From: Bacillus sp. S/N-304-OC-R1
GTDB taxonomy: Bacteria > Bacillota > Bacilli > Bacillales > Cytobacillaceae
Direction: 5' to 3'
NCBI RefSeq assembly: GCF_019749375.1
Contig: NZ_JACWFE010000020.1
Coordinates: 31,609 to 95,608, forward strand
Length of the DNA: 64,000 bases
The notes beneath the pieces were generated by a model, which saw nothing but the letters and a program-made list of their open reading frames with translations, did not search any database and was not told the origin of the DNA. How positions within the stretch are numbered: position 1 is the first letter of the stretch; the number at the start of each line of letters is the position of its first letter. Shown here piece by piece: positions 34,522 through 43,788 of the stretch. Made by a program: the position numbers and the translations under genes.

Positions 34522-34536
34522 TTATCATGATGATAA
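34522..34536. promoter_or_regulatory. Palindrome before the MHS transporter gene
   Basis: TTATCATGATGATAA has 6-base arms around TGA and lies 20 bases before the start codon, where a repressor would block expression. It resembles the inverted repeat at 30952-30971. Confidence 0.45.
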
Positions 34537-34555
34537 ATCAATTAGGAGGTAGATC

Positions 34556-35842
34556 ATGGAAAATAAGGTAACAAAAAAAGTATTAATTGCTAGTCTAATA
34601 GGCAGCTCGATTGAATGGTTTGATTATTTTTTATATGGGACTGTCGCTGCTTTAGTATTTAATGAGATGTTTTTTCATAGTGCGGACCCGACAGTAGGGT
34701 TAATGCTAGCCTATGCTTCCTTTGCACTTGCCTTTTTTATCAGGCCGATTGGGGGAGTGATTTTTAGTCATATTGGGGATCGAATTGGCAGAAAGAAGAC
34801 CCTTGTCCTAACTCTTTCTCTAATGGGGGGGGCAACTGTTTTGATGGGATTCCTGCCAACGTATGACTCCATTGGGGTGATGGCTCCGGTTCTATTAATA
34901 ATCCTGCGCCTTATTCAAGGCATTGGACTTGGAGGAGAGTGGGGAGGTGCGCTTTTACTTGCTGTAGAATACGCGCCAAAAGAGAAGCGTGGATTTTTTG
35001 GCAGTATTCCACAAATGGGGGTTACAATTGGGATGCTTCTTGGAACCCTTGCGCTCTCAATTATGACACTTCTTCCGGAAAATGCATTTCTCACATGGGG
35101 CTGGCGTGTGCCGTTCATATTAAGTGCTTTACTAGTTATTTTTGGGTTATGGATTAGAAAAGGAATTGATGAAACTCCATCATTTAAAAAGGCGCAGGAA
35201 AAAGGGGAGATTGCTAAAGTTCCATTCGTGGAGACGATGCGCACGCATTGGAAGGAAGTATTAATTGCCATTGGAGCTAAAGTCGTTGAAACGGCGCCAT
35301 TTTATATTTTTGGAACATTTATTGTCTCCTATGCGACAACGCAGCTTGGTTTTTCGCGAACAGTCACTTTAAATGCAGTGACAATCGCGACAATTGTGAC
35401 TACGCTGTTAATTCCGGTTATGGGAAATCTCTCTGACAAAATTGGCCGAAAGAAGCTTTATGTCGGTGGAACAGTATGTATGATGATTTATGCTTTCCCG
35501 TATTTTTGGCTTTTGCATCAGGAATCAGCACTATTACTCATTGTGGCAACTGTTTTAGGTTTGGGCATTATTTGGGCCCCTATCACAGCTGTGCTTGGAA
35601 CAATGTTTTCGGAGATATTTAAATCGAATGTCCGTTATACTGGTATTTCACTAGGCTATCAAATTGGAGCTGCAGTAGCGGGAGGAACAGCTCCGCTCGT
35701 TGCGACAGCCCTTCTAAAGGCATATAACAACTCCTATGTGCCTGTGGCATTATATATTATTTTAACCGCGCTTATTTCTCTTATTGCCATTTCCGCGGTA
35801 CGTGATCGTAAAAATCAGGAATTGGATTCAGAAGCAGCATAA
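34556..35842 (+). CDS. MHS-family MFS metabolite:proton symporter
   Basis: This 428-residue MFS protein of the metabolite:H+ symporter branch opens with SLIGSSIEWFDYFLYGTVAA, has the RPIGGVIFSHIGDRIGRKK loop 2-3 signature and GLGGEWGGALLLAVEYAP in helices 4-5, all diagnostic of the MHS group (shikimate, alpha-ketoglutarate, proline/betaine carriers). It is followed after 59 bases by an ornithine-cyclodeaminase-like enzyme, so an amino acid or imino acid is a reasonable substrate (inference). AGGAGGTAGATC precedes the ATG. Confidence 0.88.
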   Translation: MENKVTKKVLIASLIGSSIEWFDYFLYGTVAALVFNEMFFHSADPTVGLMLAYASFALAFFIRPIGGVIFSHIGDRIGRKKTLVLTLSLMGGATVLMGFLPTYDSIGVMAPVLLIILRLIQGIGLGGEWGGALLLAVEYAPKEKRGFFGSIPQMGVTIGMLLGTLALSIMTLLPENAFLTWGWRVPFILSALLVIFGLWIRKGIDETPSFKKAQEKGEIAKVPFVETMRTHWKEVLIAIGAKVVETAPFYIFGTFIVSYATTQLGFSRTVTLNAVTIATIVTTLLIPVMGNLSDKIGRKKLYVGGTVCMMIYAFPYFWLLHQESALLLIVATVLGLGIIWAPITAVLGTMFSEIFKSNVRYTGISLGYQIGAAVAGGTAPLVATALLKAYNNSYVPVALYIILTALISLIAISAVRDRKNQELDSEAA

Positions 35843-35901
35843 AAAAATTAAAGGGGGTTGCGGCAAGTGCCCCCTTTTTCAACAGAAAGAAGGTTCATCA
35901 T

Positions 35902-36891
35902 TTGCTAGTTTTATCAGAAAAAGAAATACGCTCTCTCTATTCAATGAAGGACGCTATACAGGACTTAGAACAAGCTTTGAAACACTACATAGAAGGGGAA
36001 ATCCTAAACCCGCACCGGACTGTTCTTGAATTTCCTGAAAAAAATGCATCGGCACTCTATATGCCAAGTGCGATGAAGCCGATCGGAAGAACGGCTGTGA
36101 AGGTTGTAACGATATTTCCGAATAACCCGTCCATTGGGAAGAAGACTACCCAGGGTGTGATTATTCTAAGTGACACAAGTAATGGTGAGCATCTTGCTTG
36201 CTTGAATGCCTCATATTTAACAAGACTTCGTACAGGTGCAGTAAGTGGGATTGCAACAAAGTATCTAGCAAAAGAAAGTGCATCATCCGTTGCCGTTATA
36301 GGCTGCGGGGGAATGGCGGAGGAACAGCTGCAGGCTGTCCTGGAGGTCCGTGCAATACGAAAAATTCTGCTGTATAATCGCACGAAGGAAAAAGCACATG
36401 CATTTGCAAATAAAATTGCGGCATTAAGCCCCAATTATAACGGCGAGATTCAAATTATCGAGAATTCGGATGAGGCTGTTTCACAGGTTGAAATTGTTAT
36501 TTGCAGTACCCGCTCTGAAACACCAGTATTTTCAGGCAAGGCATTGAAGCCGGGGACGCATATTAATGGTGTTGGGTCATATTTGCCTCATATGCAGGAG
36601 GTTGATCTTGATACATTGTTAAAAGCGTCAAAGATTGTCGCAGATACTGTTGAAGGCGTGAAAGATGAAGCAGGAGACTTTATCATTCCTGTGAATAATG
36701 GAGATTGGAGTTTTTCGAAGCTGCACGGCGAGCTTGGTGAATTAGTAACCGGGCAAATTCCAAGCAGGGAATGGGATGATGAAATTACTTTCTTTAAGTC
36801 AGTGGGCGTTGCTTATTTTGATTTAGCAGTTGCAGCAGCGGCTTACGAGAAAGCACTTCAAGCTGGAGCTGGTGTAGAGGTCGATATTTAA
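35902..36891 (+). CDS. Ornithine cyclodeaminase / mu-crystallin family protein
   Basis: This 329-residue NAD(P)-binding enzyme has an N-terminal catalytic half containing ALYMPSA and AVKVVTIFPNNP, TRLRTGAVSGIATKYLA (about 110-126) and the Rossmann motif VIGCGGMAEEQ (about 133-143). The family includes ornithine cyclodeaminase, alanine dehydrogenase and ketimine reductases; which activity applies is not visible. The start is a TTG at 35902 with AGAAGG eight bases upstream. It probably forms an operon with the preceding MHS transporter. Confidence 0.88.
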   Translation: MLVLSEKEIRSLYSMKDAIQDLEQALKHYIEGEILNPHRTVLEFPEKNASALYMPSAMKPIGRTAVKVVTIFPNNPSIGKKTTQGVIILSDTSNGEHLACLNASYLTRLRTGAVSGIATKYLAKESASSVAVIGCGGMAEEQLQAVLEVRAIRKILLYNRTKEKAHAFANKIAALSPNYNGEIQIIENSDEAVSQVEIVICSTRSETPVFSGKALKPGTHINGVGSYLPHMQEVDLDTLLKASKIVADTVEGVKDEAGDFIIPVNNGDWSFSKLHGELGELVTGQIPSREWDDEITFFKSVGVAYFDLAVAAAAYEKALQAGAGVEVDI

Positions 36892-36897
36892 TGCTAG

Positions 36898-36934
36898 AAA
36901 AGGATCAGACTCGTCGTGAGTCTGATCCTTTTTG
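36898..36934. terminator. Bidirectional terminator between the OCD-like and POT genes
   Basis: AAAAGGATCAGACTC and GAGTCTGATCCTTTTT are perfect complements around a six-base loop. Confidence 0.88.
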
Positions 36935-36943
36935 TGAAAATAA

Positions 36944-38434
36944 TTAATGAATACCCTTCATAAAGCCTTGAATTTTCGGCGCTAATGCGAAAAGAATGAT
37001 CGCAAGTACGATAGATGCTCCTCCGATGATACCGAAGTACGCCATTTCTGTTGCAGGTGAGTAGAATTTAACAATTTGCGCATTAAGTGCTTGAGCTGCT
37101 GCATTTGATAAGAACCAAAGGCTCATCGTTTGTGCAGAGAAAGCTGCTGGTGCTAATTTTGTTGTAGCAGAAAGTCCAACTGGTGATAAGCATAACTCCC
37201 CAAGTACACAGACAAAATAGCTTAGAACGAGCCATAATGGATTCACCAATGAGTTGGCTCCTCCGAAATACGCTGGTAATAAAATGATCAGGAATGATAA
37301 TCCTGAGAACAGCAAGCCAAGTGAGAATTTTTGCGGAATGGATGGCTGGCGTTTGCCTAGTTTTACCCAAAGCCAAGCAAAAATCGGTGCAAAGACGATA
37401 ATAAACAATGGGTTCAATGATTGGAACCATGCAGGTGAAATATGAATGCCTGCGAAGTCTAATTGTGTTCGTTTATCTGCGTAGTTAGCAAGAATGGTTG
37501 ATCCTTGCTCCTGAATAGCCCAGAACATAACAGATGCAATGAATAGTGGGATATACGCAATGATTCTTGAGCGCTCAACATCTGTTGTATTCTTGCTTCG
37601 GTACATGACAACAAAGTATGCTGTTGGGATTAATAAACCAAGAATTCCTACAAGGGCAATAAAGCTTTTAAATGTTAATAGACCATTTGGAATGGCAATC
37701 GCAACAAGAATAGCGATAATCACAGCTACGATTCCAAATCGAGTAAATGCCTTTTTCTTTTCCTCAGATGATAGCGGGTTGTGAACAATTGTACCTGCTA
37801 GACCAAGGTTTTTCTTTTTTGTGAAAATAAAGACCATTAATCCTAAGAACATTCCGACAGCTGCAATAGCAAAGCCTAAATGGAAGCTATAGCCCATCAC
37901 ACTTCCGACAATTAACGGCGCAAGGAATCCACCAAGGTTGATCCCCATATAGAAAATACTAAATCCGGCATCACGGCGGTTATCTGCTTCACTATAAATT
38001 TCTCCGACCACACTCGAAACGTTTGGCTTCAATAATCCAGTACCAAGAACGATCAGAACCATGGAAATAAAGAATAATGTCACATTACCTGGAATAGCTA
38101 AAGCGATATGACCAAGCATGATTAATATTCCGCCATAGAATACGGCTTTTGATGTACCAAAAATTCGGTCAGCTAACCAGCCCCCGATAATACCTGACAT
38201 ATAAACTAATGAACCATATATGGACATAATGGAAAGAGCCGTTGACTCATCAATCCCTAAGCCGCCCTTAGAGACTTCGTAGTACATATAGTAAACAAGG
38301 ATTGCTCTCATGCCATAATATGAGAATCGCTCCCAGAATTCTGTAAAGAAAAGAGTAAATAATCCCTTAGGATGACCAAAGAATCCTTTTTGGGGAACGC
38401 TTTCAACAATTTTCTGTTTATTTAAATTGGCCAT
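36944..38434 (-). CDS. POT/PTR-family di- and tripeptide:proton symporter
   Basis: This 496-residue MFS-fold peptide transporter has 14 predicted helices. It carries the helix-1 proton-coupling motif EFWERFSYYGMRA (ExxERFxYY, about 31-43), GGWLADRIFGTSKAV, and the PTR2 signature FSIFYMGINLGGFLAPL (about 159-175). Relatives are DtpT of lactococci and YclF of B. subtilis. It imports short peptides. AAGGAGGTATTTAC precedes the ATG. Its 350-base upstream gap (38435-38784), shared with the thioesterase gene, is AT-rich and holds one cre-like palindrome. Confidence 0.92.
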   Translation of the reverse strand: MANLNKQKIVESVPQKGFFGHPKGLFTLFFTEFWERFSYYGMRAILVYYMYYEVSKGGLGIDESTALSIMSIYGSLVYMSGIIGGWLADRIFGTSKAVFYGGILIMLGHIALAIPGNVTLFFISMVLIVLGTGLLKPNVSSVVGEIYSEADNRRDAGFSIFYMGINLGGFLAPLIVGSVMGYSFHLGFAIAAVGMFLGLMVFIFTKKKNLGLAGTIVHNPLSSEEKKKAFTRFGIVAVIIAILVAIAIPNGLLTFKSFIALVGILGLLIPTAYFVVMYRSKNTTDVERSRIIAYIPLFIASVMFWAIQEQGSTILANYADKRTQLDFAGIHISPAWFQSLNPLFIIVFAPIFAWLWVKLGKRQPSIPQKFSLGLLFSGLSFLIILLPAYFGGANSLVNPLWLVLSYFVCVLGELCLSPVGLSATTKLAPAAFSAQTMSLWFLSNAAAQALNAQIVKFYSPATEMAYFGIIGGASIVLAIILFALAPKIQGFMKGIH

Positions 38435-38724
38435 GTAAATACCTCCTTATGTTATTCTATAATACTTTTGATAGTTTGAAATTGTCAAAAACAATTTTTT
38501 GTAAATCGAAGGAAATAGAGCGAGTGTCCTATTAGATCAAGGATTTGCAAAGTTTTTTCAGAAAAAGAAAGTTTTTTTAAAATAATGAATAAATTTTGAT
38601 ATAATTGAAAATTGATGAATTTTAACCATTTTTTTGTAAATCATTTCATTAAAATCCGTTTCCTGCCGATACCATTCCTGAAAGGATTTCAACCTTGATT
38701 TCCCAAACTTTAGTCCTGAAAAGT

Positions 38725-38738
38725 TGGAAGCGCTTTCT
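38725..38738. promoter_or_regulatory. Possible CcpA (cre) site
   Basis: TGGAAGCGCTTTCT differs from the ideal palindromic cre TGAAAGCGCTTTCA at two positions. It lies about 47 bases before the thioesterase start, in the intergenic region shared with the divergent peptide transporter gene. Confidence 0.45.
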
Positions 38739-38784
38739 GTAATTGGGCGAATGTTATATAATATTCTGAAAAGGGGGAGAGGAA

Positions 38785-39270
38785 ATGGAAGAAAAAGTAC
38801 AACACGCAGTGCAGGATATTTATCCAGATGATATCGCTTGGTGCTATGGATGTGGTCGCTTAAATGAGAAGGGGCACCATTTTAGAACAGGATGGCAAGG
38901 GGACCAAACAGTAACGATTTATACACCTGAAGAGGAACATACAGCCATTCCAGGGTTCGTTTATGGCGGATTAATTGCCTCACTAGTTGATTGTCACGGA
39001 ACAGGATCCGCTGCGCTGGCTCTGCACAGGAAAAATGGGCATGAGGTTGGAGATGGTACAGAGCCGCCTCGCTTTGTAACAGGATCCTTAAAGGTTGATT
39101 TTCTGAAGCCAACTCCTCAAGGTATACCTTTAAAAGCGGTAGGAACTGTAACGGAAATTCATCCGAAAAAATGGAAGGTGGACGTTGAAGTTTTTGCCAA
39201 TGAAACAGTATGTGCCCGCGGAGAGGTACTAGCTGTTGTCATGCCAAGTACATTTACGAAGAAAGAATAG
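38785..39270 (+). CDS. PaaI/THEM4-like hotdog-fold thioesterase
   Basis: The 161-residue protein has a single hotdog domain: FVYGGLIASLVDCHGTGSA forms the long helix with the catalytic Asp region, and FVTGSLKVDFLKPTP the following strands. A WCYGCGRLNEKGHHF element near the N-terminus is the Cys-rich opening seen in the THEM4/YigI-like subgroup. It probably hydrolyses an acyl-CoA; the substrate is unknown. AAGGGGGAGAGGAA precedes the ATG. It is convergent with the histidine kinase gene. Confidence 0.85.
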   Translation: MEEKVQHAVQDIYPDDIAWCYGCGRLNEKGHHFRTGWQGDQTVTIYTPEEEHTAIPGFVYGGLIASLVDCHGTGSAALALHRKNGHEVGDGTEPPRFVTGSLKVDFLKPTPQGIPLKAVGTVTEIHPKKWKVDVEVFANETVCARGEVLAVVMPSTFTKKE

Positions 39271-39284
39271 TTTGGGAATGAAAG

Positions 39285-39318
39285 AAGCAGGTGGGAATCA
39301 CATCCACCTGCTTTTATT
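39285..39318. terminator. Terminator between the thioesterase and histidine kinase genes
   Basis: AAGCAGGTGG and CCACCTGCTTTT pair around a nine-base loop. The kinase stop codon lies just inside the following T-rich segment. Confidence 0.8.
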
Positions 39319-40735
39319 TGGAAATCGGTAACAGAATTTCAATATTCGTCCCGTTTGCGGAACTCTCGATAACAATGGAACCTTTGTGCTCTTCAATAAT
39401 ATTTTTACAAATCATGATGCCGAGCCCGGTTCCTGTCTCTTTTGTTGTGAAAAAAGGCTCCCCAATTCGGTCAAGTAAATGATTTGGGATTCCGGTACCT
39501 TGGTCGTTAATCTTAATCATAATCCAGTCAGGAGTTTTTTGGGAGACATATGTATGAATCATTCCGCCTTGTGTCATTGCTTCTATAGCATTTTTAAAAA
39601 AGTTGATAAATACTTGTTTTAATTTGTTTTCATCGCAATCAATAAGAGGAAGATCAGGTTCAATCCTCTTAATAATTTGGATTTTATTATGCTTTGTTTG
39701 GGTTTCTAATAAAGTAAGAACATGATTAATAATCGCCTCTATGTTTTTCTTAGCAAATTTTGTTTCCTGAGGCTTGGCTAGCAATAGCAATTCATTGAGT
39801 ATCGTTTCCATTCGAATTATTTCTGATTGGATGACGTCAAAGTATAACTTATTTTGTTTTGAATCCTTCTCCATCATATGAAAAAATCCTTTAATTGCCG
39901 TTAAAGGATTTCGAACCTCGTGTGCAATCCCTGCCGCTAGTTGGCCAGCGATTTTTAGCCTTTCCGAATTTATCATTAATTCCTGGGTTTTCTTTCTCTC
40001 AGTTATATCTCTCATCATCATGTGTACGGCCGGGGCATTTTCATAAATAGTCGGGATTGTTTTTAGTTCCACATTCATGCCCATCCCGTCACTTCTAAGA
40101 AATCTGATTTCAAATGAACCAATTGAAATTTTATCTAGTTCACGGCTTTTAAATCGTTCATGGTCTTGATAAACAATGAAGTCATAAATCGATCTTCCGA
40201 TAATTTGTTCTTTGTGCTGCAGGCCAAGGATTTCTAAGCCTGTACTGTTAATAAAGATGCATTTTTCACCTTTTAAAATGATAACCCCATCTGGAGATTC
40301 CTCTACTAAGCGGTGATACCTTTCTTCACTTTCACGCAGCTTTTCCTCCGTGTATTTCCGATCGGAAATATCTTGAACCTGACTAATATAGAATAAAGGG
40401 GTTCCTTGCTCGTCTCTTACTAAAGTTGTGCTCATTAAAGTCCATATATAGTATTGATTTTTATGAATATAGCGCCTTTCAATTTCGAATGAACTCTTCT
40501 TTCCCTCAGTAAGAAGTTGCACAATATACTCGTCTATTTCTGCATCATCAGACGGAACAATATCATCAACAGAAAGCTGCAAAAACTCACTTTCCTGGTA
40601 GCCCATAATATCACATAAAGATTGATTGACCTTTACTATTTTTCCATTTACAGAGACGATAGCCATCCCGATACCGGCATGTTCAAAAGCATGGATGAAT
40701 AATTGCTGATTATCGAAATTGATCTTATTCATCAT
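39314..40735 (-). CDS. PAS-PAS sensor histidine kinase (sporulation-kinase-like)
   Basis: This 473-residue soluble kinase carries two PAS domains (about 10-125 and 138-248), a HisKA dimerisation domain with the phospho-acceptor His-272 in GIAHEVRNPLTAIKG, and a HATPase domain with N-box ENKLKQVFINFFKNAIEA, DQGTGIP and GTGLGIMICKNIIEEH. There is no membrane segment, and no response-regulator gene is adjacent. Orphan soluble PAS kinases of this shape in Bacillus (KinA, KinE) feed the Spo0F phosphorelay, so a role in sporulation entry is likely but not proven. GAGGGG precedes the ATG. Confidence 0.88.
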   Translation of the reverse strand: MMNKINFDNQQLFIHAFEHAGIGMAIVSVNGKIVKVNQSLCDIMGYQESEFLQLSVDDIVPSDDAEIDEYIVQLLTEGKKSSFEIERRYIHKNQYYIWTLMSTTLVRDEQGTPLFYISQVQDISDRKYTEEKLRESEERYHRLVEESPDGVIILKGEKCIFINSTGLEILGLQHKEQIIGRSIYDFIVYQDHERFKSRELDKISIGSFEIRFLRSDGMGMNVELKTIPTIYENAPAVHMMMRDITERKKTQELMINSERLKIAGQLAAGIAHEVRNPLTAIKGFFHMMEKDSKQNKLYFDVIQSEIIRMETILNELLLLAKPQETKFAKKNIEAIINHVLTLLETQTKHNKIQIIKRIEPDLPLIDCDENKLKQVFINFFKNAIEAMTQGGMIHTYVSQKTPDWIMIKINDQGTGIPNHLLDRIGEPFFTTKETGTGLGIMICKNIIEEHKGSIVIESSANGTNIEILLPISK

Positions 40736-41028
40736 AAAAAAACCCCTCTATTATTAGGCTTATATTATATCTACAATGGTTACAGGATTAATTTGGAAAA
40801 CAATAGTTTTACAGATTTATATATTATTGGCAGAAAAGGCTTATTATAATAATACTATTTTTTACAAATATTTCAAAGGTAATCTCAATCTAATACACTC
40901 TTGTAATGGACTTTATAGAAAAAAGTTTTTATTTAATTTTAGGATTTGGTCAGAAAATTTGAAAATTATGTTAAAATTTACTTATCTTTCACAGCTTTTA
41001 TTAAAGAGATGGAAAGTAGGTGCTCTTA

Positions 41029-41748
41029 ATGGCTACAACTGTTTTATTTATTTTTATTATTTTATTGGCCTCCATCCTGCAGGCAAGTACAGGGTTTGGC
41101 TTTTCATTAATGGCCACACCTTTTCTTCTTTTAATATTTGAACCGAGGGAAGCTGTCCAAATTAATTTGATCCTTTCCCTAGCCATCTCTCTTACACTTA
41201 TCCCAAAACTAAAGAACGCAATAGATTACGGATTATTAAAACGAATCATGCTTGGCAGTGTCGCTGGGTTACCTGTGGGTCTTCTTATTTATTTAGGATT
41301 AGATATCGGAAAATTAAAACTGACAATAGGTATCATTATACTTTTGTCAACCATATTGTTAATGCTTAAATTCCGGATTAAACAAACAAAAGGAAGAGAT
41401 TACTTGGTTGGAGGGATTTCCGGAGTTTTAACCGTCAGCATGGGTCTTGCAGGGCCTCCTTTATTGATTTATTTGACTGGTACAGACACTGAAAAGGAAA
41501 AGCTCCGCAGTACTGCTCTTGCTTATTACCTATTTATCTATTTCATGAGTTTAGTTTCCCAGATTATCTTTGCAGGAACGGCAAAAATAACCTGGTCTTC
41601 TAGTGCTTATGCTATTCCGCTAATCATAATGGGGCTATTATTAGGCCACTTCCTATTTAAGCGAATGAGTGAAAAGGTGTTTATGGTCGTCATTTATATT
41701 ATTTTGCTGTTTACGGGTTCACAAATGCTTTATAACTCTTTCGGTTGA
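41029..41748 (+). CDS. TauE/SafE (TSUP) family membrane protein
   Basis: This 239-residue protein with about 8 membrane helices is a second TSUP member, only distantly similar to the one at 26.6 kb. The paired signatures are QASTGFGFSLMATPFLLL near residue 18 and SGVLTVSMGLAGPPLLIYLTG after the midpoint. It is an anion exporter of unknown substrate. AGTAGGTG lies 6-8 bases before the ATG at 41029; a GTG at 41020 is within that ribosome site. The 290-base gap before it, toward the kinase gene, is very AT-rich and I see nothing in it. Confidence 0.85.
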   Translation: MATTVLFIFIILLASILQASTGFGFSLMATPFLLLIFEPREAVQINLILSLAISLTLIPKLKNAIDYGLLKRIMLGSVAGLPVGLLIYLGLDIGKLKLTIGIIILLSTILLMLKFRIKQTKGRDYLVGGISGVLTVSMGLAGPPLLIYLTGTDTEKEKLRSTALAYYLFIYFMSLVSQIIFAGTAKITWSSSAYAIPLIIMGLLLGHFLFKRMSEKVFMVVIYIILLFTGSQMLYNSFG

Positions 41749-41811
41749 TAGATTACAGCTTTTTACGGTAATAATGATAAAATAGAGAAAAAATTTGCAA
41801 GGAGTACGAAT

Positions 41812-42291
41812 ATGGCACAAGGGAAAACGAACGCAATGCGGATTCTCGACACTAAAAAAGTGAACTATCATTTAATGACTTACGACAATCAAGATGGGAA
41901 GATTGATGGTGTCTCAGTTGCACAAAAAATTAACAGAAATGTGAAAGAGGTGTATAAAACCCTTGTTGCACACGGAAGCAGTAAACAGCTATATGTGTTT
42001 ATTATTCCGGTAGAGGCCGAGCTAGATTTAAAGAAAGCTGCAAAAGCAGCAGGAGAAAAGAAAATTGAAATGATTGCTGTCAAGGATATTCAAAAGCTAA
42101 CAGGCTATATTCGCGGCGGCTGCTCTCCTGTTGGCATGAAGAAGCAATACCCGACCTTTATTGCTGCTCAGGCTGCGGAGCTTGAAAGCATCATTGTGAG
42201 CGGCGGCAAAATCGGTGTACAAATGGAATTAAGAGTAGAAGATCTTGCTGCAGTCATTCAAGCAAAGTTAGAGGATATTTGTAAAGAATGA
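41812..42291 (+). CDS. ybaK: Cys-tRNA(Pro) deacylase YbaK/EbsC
   Basis: This 159-residue single-domain protein of the YbaK/ProX editing family has YHLMTYDN near the N-terminus, YKTLVAHG with the catalytic Lys (about 46), and the conserved IRGGCSPVGMKKQYP loop (about 101-115). It hydrolyses cysteine mischarged onto tRNA-Pro. Length is normal and AAGGAGTACGAAT precedes the ATG. It has no operon partner. Confidence 0.93.
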   Translation: MAQGKTNAMRILDTKKVNYHLMTYDNQDGKIDGVSVAQKINRNVKEVYKTLVAHGSSKQLYVFIIPVEAELDLKKAAKAAGEKKIEMIAVKDIQKLTGYIRGGCSPVGMKKQYPTFIAAQAAELESIIVSGGKIGVQMELRVEDLAAVIQAKLEDICKE

Positions 42292-42308
42292 AGGTAGCAC
42301 AAAAAATT

Positions 42309-42342
42309 GCCACAGACATGTTGTCCTGTGGTATTTTTTTGT
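42309..42342 (+). terminator. Intrinsic terminator after ybaK
   Basis: CCACAG and CTGTGG close a hairpin with inner ACA/TGT pairing, followed by GTATTTTTTTG. Confidence 0.75.
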
Positions 42343-42391
42343 GCTTTTTGGAATGTATTTTATAAGTAGGGAGCGGTTTGCTGTAAAAACT

Positions 42392-42436
42392 TTATTGGAC
42401 AAAAAACATCTTCCTGCTCGAAAACCTGTCCAATAA
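42392..42436. other. Inverted repeat before the double-P-loop gene
   Basis: TTATTGGACA and TGTCCAATAA are perfect 10-base complements separated by 25 bases in the leader of the next gene. It could be an operator pair or a leader hairpin. There is no T run, so it is not a terminator. Confidence 0.4.
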
Positions 42437-42564
42437 TTTTGCAAAACTCAAAGACTTTCAAAAACATATCGGCTCCACTAAATAGGCATTCACCCATTAC
42501 CCCAAATGTGCATATGGTAAAGGTGAAAACAATCTAGACAATGAACGGGAAAGGACGTGTAATA

Positions 42565-43665
42565 GTGGCTGGAAAAATATTAAATTACTTTGGTGGCGGA
42601 AATACAGCACGTGGTTTTTACAGTTTGTTCGAGTCTAATCTGCAAGGACTGGAGCGGATATTCATTTTAAAAGGCGGTCCTGGAACGGGAAAGTCCTCTC
42701 TTATGAAGGCCATCGGATCGGAATGGGCAGGGAAGGGATATGATCTTGAATATATTCACTGCTCATCTGACAATAACTCCATCGATGGTGTAATTATTCC
42801 TGCTCTTAAAGTGGGGATTGTTGACGGAACAGCCCCGCATATTATTGAACCGCAGACACCAGGTGCAATTGAGGAATATGTGAATTTAGGTGAAGCTTGG
42901 GATTCAAAGGCTTTGGCTGAGCAGAAACAAGAAATAATCCAAATAAATGAACAAGTAAGCCGTTCCTTTCAAACGGCCTATAGCAAGCTAGCTGAAGCGC
43001 TAAAAATACATGATAGCTGGGAAAATATATATATAGAAAATATGGATTTTGCAAAAGCGGATCGGCTGACGACTAAATTGTTAGAGGAATTCTATGGAAA
43101 TATGTATTTAAATAAGTCTTCCAATGTGAAGCATCGTTTCCTTGGAGCAGCAACACCGATTGGAGCGGTCGATTTTGTCCAAAACTTGACTGAAGGACTT
43201 TCTAAGCGTTATTTCATTAAGGGCCGTGCTGGAACGGGCAAATCTACTATGCTAAAAAAATTAGCAGCAGAGGCCGAAAAACGCGGATTTGATATAGAAA
43301 TTTACCATTGCGGCTTTGATCCGCACAGTTTGGATATGTTAATTCTCCGTGAACTGGGTCTTGCGATCTTTGACAGCACGAGTCCGCATGAATATTTCCC
43401 AGACCGAGCAGGAGATGAGATTATTGATACGTATGATATTATTGTTTCGCCTGGCACTGATGAAATTTTTGCCCAACAAATTAAGGAAGTCAGTCAGCAA
43501 TATAAAGCAAAAATGAAAGAAGCTATTTCCTATTTAGCTCAGGCAAAAGCTCAAAGGGAAGAATTAGAAAAGATTTATATAAATGCCATGGATTTTACAA
43601 TCGTAGACAAACTGCGTAACAATATCAGATCCGAAATATTGCAAATAGCTGAAGAGGAAAATTGA
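42565..43665 (+). CDS. Double P-loop ATPase of unknown function
   Basis: This 366-residue protein is an internal duplication. Each half has a Walker A loop (GGPGTGKSS at about 37-45; GRAGTGKST at about 224-232), then an IHCSSDNNSIDG / YHCGFDPHSLDM strand-turn, then an F/VDGTAPH or FDSTSPH element, and finally a matching NMDFAKADRL / AMDFTIVDKL helix. Homologues in spore-forming Firmicutes are annotated only as ATPases. I know no established function. GTG at 42565 follows AAGGA by nine bases and is preferred over an ATG at 42541 without a ribosome site. The repeat-protein gene follows 123 bases later. Confidence 0.8.
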   Translation: MAGKILNYFGGGNTARGFYSLFESNLQGLERIFILKGGPGTGKSSLMKAIGSEWAGKGYDLEYIHCSSDNNSIDGVIIPALKVGIVDGTAPHIIEPQTPGAIEEYVNLGEAWDSKALAEQKQEIIQINEQVSRSFQTAYSKLAEALKIHDSWENIYIENMDFAKADRLTTKLLEEFYGNMYLNKSSNVKHRFLGAATPIGAVDFVQNLTEGLSKRYFIKGRAGTGKSTMLKKLAAEAEKRGFDIEIYHCGFDPHSLDMLILRELGLAIFDSTSPHEYFPDRAGDEIIDTYDIIVSPGTDEIFAQQIKEVSQQYKAKMKEAISYLAQAKAQREELEKIYINAMDFTIVDKLRNNIRSEILQIAEEEN

Positions 43666-43746
43666 AAAGCCGTTGCCTCCTCAATAATTCCAATGAGATG
43701 CTAATTGGAAAATTGTTCATAGTCAAACACCAACCTAGGCGAATTG

Positions 43747-43755
43747 CATACATTA
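43747..43755 (+). promoter_or_regulatory. Possible sporulation (sigma-E/K-type) -10 element
   Basis: CATACATTA fits the CATANNNTA type of -10 used by mother-cell sigma factors and stands about 33 bases before the start of the repeat-protein gene. No clear -35 element was identified. Confidence 0.35.
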
Positions 43756-43788
43756 AAAGGAATGCATTGCGAGAGGAGATCAGCATAA

